A DNA stretch of 37,118 bases from CANQDT01 sp051878935. GTDB taxonomy: Bacteria > Bacillota > Clostridia > Lachnospirales > Lachnospiraceae. Position numbers and translations under genes: made by a program. The stretch's first letter is position 1, and the number at the start of each line of letters is the position of its first letter. Location: positions 1-37,118 of the forward strand of contig JBJELB010000076.1 in assembly GCA_051878935.1 (NCBI GenBank), in the 5' to 3' direction. This document shows positions 33,701 through 37,118 of the stretch, piece after piece. Below the pieces are notes generated by a model. That model searched no databases. It saw nothing but the letters and a program-made list of their open reading frames with translations, and was not told the origin of the DNA.

Positions 33701-33806
33701 CCGGATTCCGGTAACCGGAGATCAGGCATTACCGTTGACGGCAATGGGAGTGATGATACTTTCACTCTTTGGAGCAATCTTTGCCCTTGTTAAGAAAAAA
33801 CAGTAA
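27774..33806 (+). CDS. Giant sortase-anchored SpaA/Cna_B-repeat surface protein
   Basis: This 2010-residue protein has a signal peptide (KKLRKVICCFLSMMMLLSIAVPGNAYA). A large N-terminal region of unknown fold follows, then two DUF11-like blocks around 820-1130 with TDVLPSGLAYVPGS and YDIHYKNNT. An SdrD B-type domain begins near 1135 (AGKAWIDANANGRYDFGEE). Five SpaA/Cna_B-like domains begin near 1279, 1379, 1529, 1651 and 1751, each opening with a lysine strand such as SLLKTDEKGN and closing with VE/TE-x-x-x-P-x-GY. Such domains usually form internal isopeptide bonds. A Ser/Asp/Asn-rich spacer ends in IPVTG (1978-1982), a hydrophobic segment and KKKQ. The signal is a variant of LPxTG, probably cut by the adjacent sortase. 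Adhesion is inferred from architecture. ATG 27774 fits the signal peptide. Confidence 0.92.
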   Translation: MKKLRKVICCFLSMMMLLSIAVPGNAYAVENGQDFIYLVPEEDVVPAFYETDTTITVEKETIPIYKFENTAGITFYRVYGEIPETADSTGFYGCDVNGTPDTPFTRYTLAQDETLRGKTGGNTMIADGGVVTSVEIEQFDGTASFDADDEVGHDSANQNQIVRSFDSIVYNLSANMEVNNGASGPDEAKDTVSFTGGTLYVKAVLPEELKGLAAWDTENMAWAQTLDVSEDKLTLTASYQMDAGRVTVPGRQSLNLPLSVYGAANGTQIQPSFKMWLEGNETDASSPSYEAVDKTSEITTVSAKPAFNIKLQRNTSLERKISTSEYGVENQSGRLYGYGIALQLLNDSERPEKDLKGLEFPTGDITFDLKLKVQRTIGTSDITDITSTVTPKIWNYALNGNRDSTAYPDRQTDWGNQTWSAESLPGGSGGGHNRVYDSGNYTMVPDTYDPGMIHVTVSDYQFNGVFPYHYLRTTSESAGDDFARNNGYFSVAYLEMFVPFEETEPSGSTYDFIVEDTNFSTTTNSGSLVTGQIVTTDDLESVPHYQYTTGSYIKGNYFSTWDEGTSLNTLVNDSTKGLDYARIGQVIAPSTLVSANSANSEYVNSVATLSKFDDEALEPVLVDGNGFTRFGRFNVGSTKMHFHMLYAVKPDGTGWNSDAEMYLADMEDLEYYDTYEEWKTSGKICVGVLFESDQTGDNGTFDPGRKIQLHYYTKVKDTALVGQVYQICNRVRLWYDDIDAENRWSLASDIQQPSVRMFEENEELTANYYSKTQYSESGNVTSGHRGNGSYAHYFGNSLRIVGATTHVDKVAYDATAEMDFTTVPATYTEKTTYDLDKNETVVSYALFPSIQSETDTSNAQKTTLTITDVLPSGLAYVPGSGQYQGTTIEPSVATNEETGATTLTWTLTDITIGDAVAPVTYQAELSQTLENGTDLLSKVTISAPEDNREGKYRENAETVQVLSLANHRLYKDVQRRVFEVKETFSYDIHYKNNTQTAMSDVRILDVLPYNGDERGTSYHGTYALSGVVAENATNVTIYYTTNQSWKDDGKTAADVDLTETAVWQEYTAGDTVNGVTAIVVKGDVAPVTVMDISVTLTPSDNKMGDVYGNDATMMSDTFENPLIAVPVSVVVVSRSIAGKAWIDANANGRYDFGEELLQGISVSLRDEDGNPVTDVNGNPVAPVTTGSDGSYLFENLPEGTYQIYFIFTDTSVLEDRKVTTANKEGVPEASDSDAEEKIYTSSEDGTYVKIAEVVLPKAEEMQVLNYVADYQDAGIAPITGSISLLKTDEKGNALADVSFDLYKEAGETDEYIGNYRTDANGRITVENLVFGSYYFVEKEGIAGYEWNTTPTSLIELTSSNAVASNTTPLEIRKVNRRKTGTLVFTKVDDHNQPIKVEGTADRAAFALKSAEDETLSVYSISGIAGTYVMKDAWEAEQDTGLWWPGSSAAVTLVDELITDADGEIHIQGLPWSDGSVKYKLVETKAPTGYKKSSDALSFRATVNAKNEVVVSNADADSSSLSLVNTPYKGNVVVAKQDENGNVITSSSAKFIIKTSEGSIVRLKPVSDGVYELSDTESENSVSTLETKEGKMRLLNLPWTVEYQLIETESPEGYDLDSTPTTFRLTYDAEQNQAVYNGELVVVNQKTFVPTGTVAVKKTDRAGNAISGVIFDLYKETGDIDTYIGSYSTGDDGCIRVSELALGSYYFVETMAKPGYQLDATPTETMTLDASNYAESNITPLEVTKINHRVKGGITIAVIDEANEYITSDSAWFVVKDSDGQIVSFIKTEDGKYERTDTDTTDCVTVIETKDAKVVLSNLDSDVKYTLSQTEAPSGYYFEDKLYGYELNYIEVADVVIYDTNDDNAADELLVMNYQRTGGGGYAPPVSPAKPGDTDTSDNPDKSGISDNPETSGNNDVDEDTDKKKVSGKSDQSDNSEESDTSNGTTTSGSKKEKRNNNSKKEQGWKKPEKVLDTMEDRIPVTGDQALPLTAMGVMILSLFGAIFALVKKKQ

Positions 33807-33813
33807 ATAATTA

Positions 33814-33841
33814 GAACCCGTACCGATGTGCGGGTTCTTTT
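33814..33841 (+). terminator. Terminator of the surface-protein gene
   Basis: A 10-bp stem (GAACCCGTAC at 33814-33823 with GTGCGGGTTC at 33828-33837, one G-T pair), loop CGAT and four T. The palindromic repeat copy B begins two bases later. Confidence 0.9.
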
Positions 33842-33842
33842 A

Positions 33843-34283
33843 TATTCAACACAGTTCATGTTTTCCCTGCCCGGTATCCGCTTTGCCCCACACGCTGACC
33901 CGATAGGGGGATGGCAGACCGCGGAGGTACTTTTTTCTTGCACCGTTTTCAGGTTTAAGAAAGACTAAGCACTCCGCTCCCAGCATGTTTGATTGACGCG
34001 CTTCTCGACAAACTCATCAACCAGCTGTGTTTCATGTATCTTTTTCAGGCCGTTTGAAACAGTCGGTACTTAGGTCCTGTTTTTCAAGGACCTTATGTAC
34101 CGCTACGGCTTTCAACCGGAGTGAAAACGTCCTGAAAAAGATACTGAAATCACTAGCGGTTGATTCAAACAGTGTCTCCAGCGCGTCATCATGCTATCCG
34201 CGGTCTGCCATCCCCTCCTATCGGGGCAGCGTGTGGGGCAAAGCGGATACCAGGCAGGGAAATCGTGAACTTGTGTTGAAATA
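33843..34283 (+). repeat. Long palindromic intergenic repeat, copy B (441 bp)
   Basis: The outer arms 33843-33925 and 34197-34283 are inverted repeats of about 85 bp with few mismatches. They share no sequence with the outer arms of copy A. The inner part matches copy A in the same orientation: GATTGACGCGCTTCTC at 33991-34006, then ACAAACTCATCAACC, and ACAGTGTCTCCAGCGCGTC at 34169-34187. The centre forms a hairpin (AGGTCCT...AGGACCT at about 34072-34094). The left inner segment at about 33926-33980 has no partner on the right, unlike copy A. The interval fills most of the 538-base gap between the surface-protein and LCP-like genes and has no credible ORF. Confidence 0.88.
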
Positions 34284-34304
34284 TAAAGTGGGATTTGATA
34301 TACT
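34276..34304 (+). promoter_or_regulatory. Promoter of the LCP-like gene, -35 inside repeat B
   Basis: TTGAAA (34276-34281), a 17-base spacer and TATACT (34299-34304) form a good sigma-A promoter 40 bases before the ATG. The -35 hexamer lies within the last bases of the right arm of the palindromic repeat; the -10 lies outside it. Confidence 0.6.
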
Positions 34305-34344
34305 GGAACGGAATAGAGGATGAAATACACGGAGGTTATAATAT

Positions 34345-35649
34345 ATGAGTAAGAAACAAGCATGGTCAGTATTTGGACGTGTCTTTGTCAAAGTTCTTCT
34401 TTCGATATTCCTCATTGTCCTGGTAGGTGTAGGGTCTTTTCAGGTGACTCGTTATTTTACCGGCAGACAATTAAATAAAGAGTCAGAGGATACAGAAACC
34501 GGAACGGAACAGGTAAATGAACAGCCAGAGGTTCAGTCTGGACGCTTCGTTACGGTAATATATCAGACCGATATCGCGAGTAAGGAACTGGAGGATATTA
34601 CGGTACGTTTGTTTAATACGAAAACCAGTAAGGAATTGTATATTTTAGTGCCGGCAACAACCGAGGTTGCGATTGCGGAGGATATTTATCAGAGACTTCT
34701 GGCGAAGAGTGCGAATCTTCCACAAACGGTTCGTTTGTGTGATCTGTCAGATTATTTTGCAGATTCAGAGGATTGTTATATGGCCTCTACGACGTTGATT
34801 CAGAGCATTCTGGGTATTAATAAGATTGATTTCTATGAAGTTATGTCTGCCCAGGGAATGGTATCGGTTGTGAATTTGCTTGATCCGGTGGAGTATAAAA
34901 TTCCATTTAAAATGAAATTTAAGAACAAAGATGGTATCAATGAGGTGCTGAAAAAAGGAAAGCAAACGCTGATTGGTAATCAGGCAGTTGGTCTTTTACA
35001 TTATACGGAAGGATTTGAGAATCCGATTCAGGATCATCTGAATACGAATGTGACCTATTGGAATGCTTATTATAAGCAGCTGGCGAAAATTGACGATGTA
35101 TCCGAGATGCAGGAGTATTATCAAAAGTATTATTCTTATGTTGACGGAACCGTATCCTATGAGGATATCAAGCCATATATATCAAAAATAACAGCGACAA
35201 AAGAGGATCAGGTCACATATCAATTGCTTCCCGGAAGCGTTGTTCAGGATTATTATGCCATTGACGAAACGGCATTGGATACATTGGTACAGGAGTATCA
35301 GGATCTGGATATGACAGTGACACCGGATGCAATAGGGGAATCGGATGAAAATGGAGAAGATGATGAACTACAGAATTCCCATGAAGCACCAACCTATACA
35401 GTGAAGGTTGTCAATGCGGCCATGATTGCAGGAACTGCGGGCAGATGGCAGGAACGTCTTATGGCGGCAGGCTATCGTGTCATATCGATTGATACTGCAT
35501 CCTACCAGAGGGGAGACACACAGATTGTCGTCCGTTCGGAAGGAATGGGAGAAGAATTGCTGGATTATTTCCCACAGGCAACGATTGAAGTTGGAGATCC
35601 CGGAGAGGCAGATGTTACCATATATGTCGGTATTGCAGATGCAGAATAA
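34345..35649 (+). CDS. LytR-CpsA-Psr-like protein with LytR_C domain, probably non-catalytic
   Basis: This 434-residue membrane-anchored protein has one hydrophobic segment (VLLSIFLIVLVGVGSFQVTRYF, about 18-39). The central region follows the later LCP pattern (IDFYEVMSAQGMVSVVNLLDPVEYKIP ... VLKKGKQTLIGNQAVGLLHYTE). The C-terminal 95 residues match LytR_C (TVKVVNAAMIAGTAGRWQERLMAAGYRV). Active LCP enzymes, which attach glycopolymers to peptidoglycan, have conserved arginines after the Q-A-L-x-Y-x-R block. Here it reads LLHYTEGFENPIQDHLNTN, without them, and the early D-x-R region is not evident. It may therefore bind rather than transfer polyprenyl-linked glycans. GGAGG at 34331-34335 supports the start. 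Confidence 0.75.
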   Translation: MSKKQAWSVFGRVFVKVLLSIFLIVLVGVGSFQVTRYFTGRQLNKESEDTETGTEQVNEQPEVQSGRFVTVIYQTDIASKELEDITVRLFNTKTSKELYILVPATTEVAIAEDIYQRLLAKSANLPQTVRLCDLSDYFADSEDCYMASTTLIQSILGINKIDFYEVMSAQGMVSVVNLLDPVEYKIPFKMKFKNKDGINEVLKKGKQTLIGNQAVGLLHYTEGFENPIQDHLNTNVTYWNAYYKQLAKIDDVSEMQEYYQKYYSYVDGTVSYEDIKPYISKITATKEDQVTYQLLPGSVVQDYYAIDETALDTLVQEYQDLDMTVTPDAIGESDENGEDDELQNSHEAPTYTVKVVNAAMIAGTAGRWQERLMAAGYRVISIDTASYQRGDTQIVVRSEGMGEELLDYFPQATIEVGDPGEADVTIYVGIADAE

Positions 35650-35775
35650 TCATTTCTATACATTTTGTACAAAGAAATCAAAATAAGTTTGTCAATTTAA
35701 AACATGGAAAAACCTGAAGGAATGGTATAAAATATAGGTAATGAAACGAGAATACATTCAAGGAGGAAGCGAAAA

Positions 35776-36888
35776 ATGGCTAGTTTATCACTCAGAAACA
35801 TTTACAAAATTTATCCAAACGGATTCCAGGCAGTAAAAGATTTTAATTTGGAGATTGAAGATAAAGAATTTATTATCTTCGTTGGTCCATCCGGTTGTGG
35901 TAAATCAACAACACTTCGTATGATTGCAGGTCTTGAGGATATCAGTAAGGGCGAACTTTACATTGATGGTAAGCTTGTGAATGAAGTGGAACCTAAGGAT
36001 AGAGATATTGCGATGGTATTCCAGAATTATGCACTTTATCCACATATGACAGTATATGACAACATGGCATTCGGATTAAAATTAAGAAAAGTACCAAAGG
36101 ATCAGATTGACAAGCAGGTTCGTGATGCTGCCCGTATTCTTGGTATTGAAACATTACTTGATCGTAAACCTAAGGCATTGTCCGGTGGTCAGCGTCAGCG
36201 TGTTGCTATGGGACGTGCTATCGTTCGTGAGCCAAAGGTATTCTTAATGGATGAGCCTTTATCAAACTTGGATGCAAAATTACGTGTTCAGATGCGTATT
36301 GAGATTTCTAAGTTACATAACAGACTTCAGACAACAATTATCTATGTAACACATGACCAGACAGAGGCGTTGACACTTGGTACCAGAATCGTTGTTATGA
36401 AAGATGGTGTTATGCAACAGGTAGATACACCGGAGAACCTTTACCATTATCCATGTAACTTATTCGTTGCAGGCTTTATCGGATCCCCTGCTATGAACTT
36501 CCTTGATGCAACAGTTGCTGAGAACGCAGGTAAAGTTACATTATCATTTGGTGGCAATACCATTACTGTTCCGGAAGGAAAAGCAAAAGCTTTAATTGAT
36601 GGTGGATACGTTGGTAAAACTGTTATTCTTGGTATTCGTCCGGAAGATATTCATGATGAGCAGGTATTCTTAGAGTCTTCTAAAGATAGCATTGTTCAGG
36701 CTGAAATCAGAGTTCGTGAGATGCTTGGTGCAGAAGTATTCCTGTATTTCGATATTGAAAATACGTCTGTTACAGCTCGTGTAAATCCTCGTTCCAGTGC
36801 TATGGTAGGTGATACTATTCCGGTTGCATTTGATATGAGTAAATTACATGTATTCGATAAAGAAACAGAGGTAGTAGTTTTCAACTAA
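35776..36888 (+). CDS. ugpC: Sugar ABC transporter ATPase, UgpC/MsmK type
   Basis: This 370-residue ATPase energises carbohydrate ABC importers and is often shared by several permeases in Firmicutes. Walker A GPSGCGKST is at 37-45. QNYALYPHMTVYDN is the Q-loop, LSGGQRQRVAMGRA the signature, VFLMDEPLSNLD Walker B, and YVTHDQTEA the switch histidine. A C-terminal TOBE-type domain begins near 240 (FIGSPAMNFLDATV) and contains ILGIRPEDIHDE. No permease or binding-protein gene is adjacent, which fits a stand-alone shared ATPase. AGGAGG lies at 35761-35766. Its codon use (CGT, GGT, ACA) suggests high expression. MsmK and MalK are alternative names for the same type. Confidence 0.93.
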   Translation: MASLSLRNIYKIYPNGFQAVKDFNLEIEDKEFIIFVGPSGCGKSTTLRMIAGLEDISKGELYIDGKLVNEVEPKDRDIAMVFQNYALYPHMTVYDNMAFGLKLRKVPKDQIDKQVRDAARILGIETLLDRKPKALSGGQRQRVAMGRAIVREPKVFLMDEPLSNLDAKLRVQMRIEISKLHNRLQTTIIYVTHDQTEALTLGTRIVVMKDGVMQQVDTPENLYHYPCNLFVAGFIGSPAMNFLDATVAENAGKVTLSFGGNTITVPEGKAKALIDGGYVGKTVILGIRPEDIHDEQVFLESSKDSIVQAEIRVREMLGAEVFLYFDIENTSVTARVNPRSSAMVGDTIPVAFDMSKLHVFDKETEVVVFN

Positions 36889-36904
36889 TCCAGATATTAT
36901 ATTT

Positions 36905-36937
36905 AGCCATCACGGTGATTGCCGTGGTGGCTTTTTT
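36905..36937 (+). terminator. Terminator of the ABC ATPase gene
   Basis: An 11-bp stem (AGCCATCACGG at 36905-36915 with CCGTGGTGGCT at 36922-36932, one G-T pair), loop TGATTG and a T-run to 36937. Confidence 0.92.
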
Positions 36938-36944
36938 GAGTTAG

Positions 36945-37118
36945 TTCGGACAGCCCGCCGGCACCGCTCCGGTTCAGTCCCACCCGGCAGCGTATGTAGT
37001 TTTTCTTGCACCGTTTTCCGTTTTCAGAAAGACATCACACTCCATTCCTATCACGTGCGATTGCGCGCCTTATGAGCCAACTCATCCACCGAAGTGTTTC
37101 AAATATCTTTTTTATGCC
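36945..37118 (+). repeat. Palindromic intergenic repeat, copy C (cut by the window end)
   Basis: This is the left half of a third copy in the same orientation. TTTTTCTTGCACCGTTTTC at 37000-37018 is identical to 33932-33950 in copy B. TTTCAAATATCTTTTTTA near 37097-37114 is identical to about 8535-8552 in copy A. The expected outer left arm (about 36945-36998, GC-rich) again shows no resemblance to those of A and B. Its partner arm is outside the window, so pairing cannot be tested here. Confidence 0.78.

Noticed and set aside
34027..34323. 98-codon ORF inside repeat copy B
   Set aside because: No matching frame in copies A or C and no ribosome site; a by-product of the palindrome.
35742..35765. 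Catabolite-responsive element before the ABC ATPase gene (TGAAACGAGAATACA)
   Set aside because: It lacks the correct spacing and central CG symmetry of the cre consensus; similarity is too weak.

Overview
The window is a chromosomal segment of a low-GC, spore-forming Firmicute, most probably a gut member of the Lachnospiraceae (Clostridia). The evidence is the gene order spoVT - hup - rqcP - yabQ - divIC - spoIIE - tilS - hpt - ftsH, which matches the sporulation/division cluster of Bacillus and Clostridia, together with a class B sortase and a large SpaA/Cna_B-type surface protein. No replication origin, rRNA or CRISPR array is present.

Region 1 (1 to about 7.39 kb) is the right end of an integrated mobile element. 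It carries two small proteins that look like serine-recombinase catalytic domains without their catalytic residues, a small acidic ORF, a PemK/MazF-like protein, a 90-residue unknown, and three consecutive full-length large serine recombinases. The element ends at the first codons of spoVT. The native SpoVT start is missing, and conserved host sequence resumes at codon 4 or 5. The sporulation gene is therefore interrupted or re-fused at its 5' end.

Region 2 (7.39-15.6 kb) is the core cluster: SpoVT, HU, the S4-domain protein RqcP, YabQ, DivIC, a short SpoIIE with a Spo0A-type promoter, then TilS, HprT and FtsH. After ftsH lie a possible C-rich small RNA and a strong terminator. Next come a cytoplasmic GH13 alpha-glucosidase/neopullulanase (15.9-18.0 kb) and a tRNA-Tyr/tRNA-Phe pair with its own promoter and terminator.

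Region 3 (18.3-26.2 kb) is a tightly packed run: cobalamin-binding radical SAM protein, endonuclease III, VanW-family protein, AIR-synthase/HypE-like protein, Lrp/AsnC regulator, class I aminotransferase, TrmL and a family 2 glycosyltransferase. A convergent SDR reductase follows. Region 4 (27.0-36.9 kb) holds sortase B, a 2010-residue sortase-anchored surface protein, a degenerate LytR-CpsA-Psr-like protein, and the UgpC/MsmK-type sugar ABC ATPase.

The most unusual signal is a family of 0.4-0.45 kb non-coding repeats, at 8394-8788, at 33843-34283 and cut off by the window end from about 36945. Each complete copy is one long imperfect palindrome (rod-like hairpin). The inner segments are shared between copies. 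The outer stems have unrelated sequences in each copy yet stay self-complementary in both complete copies. All three copies have the same orientation and lie directly behind a gene terminator. I do not recognise this family.
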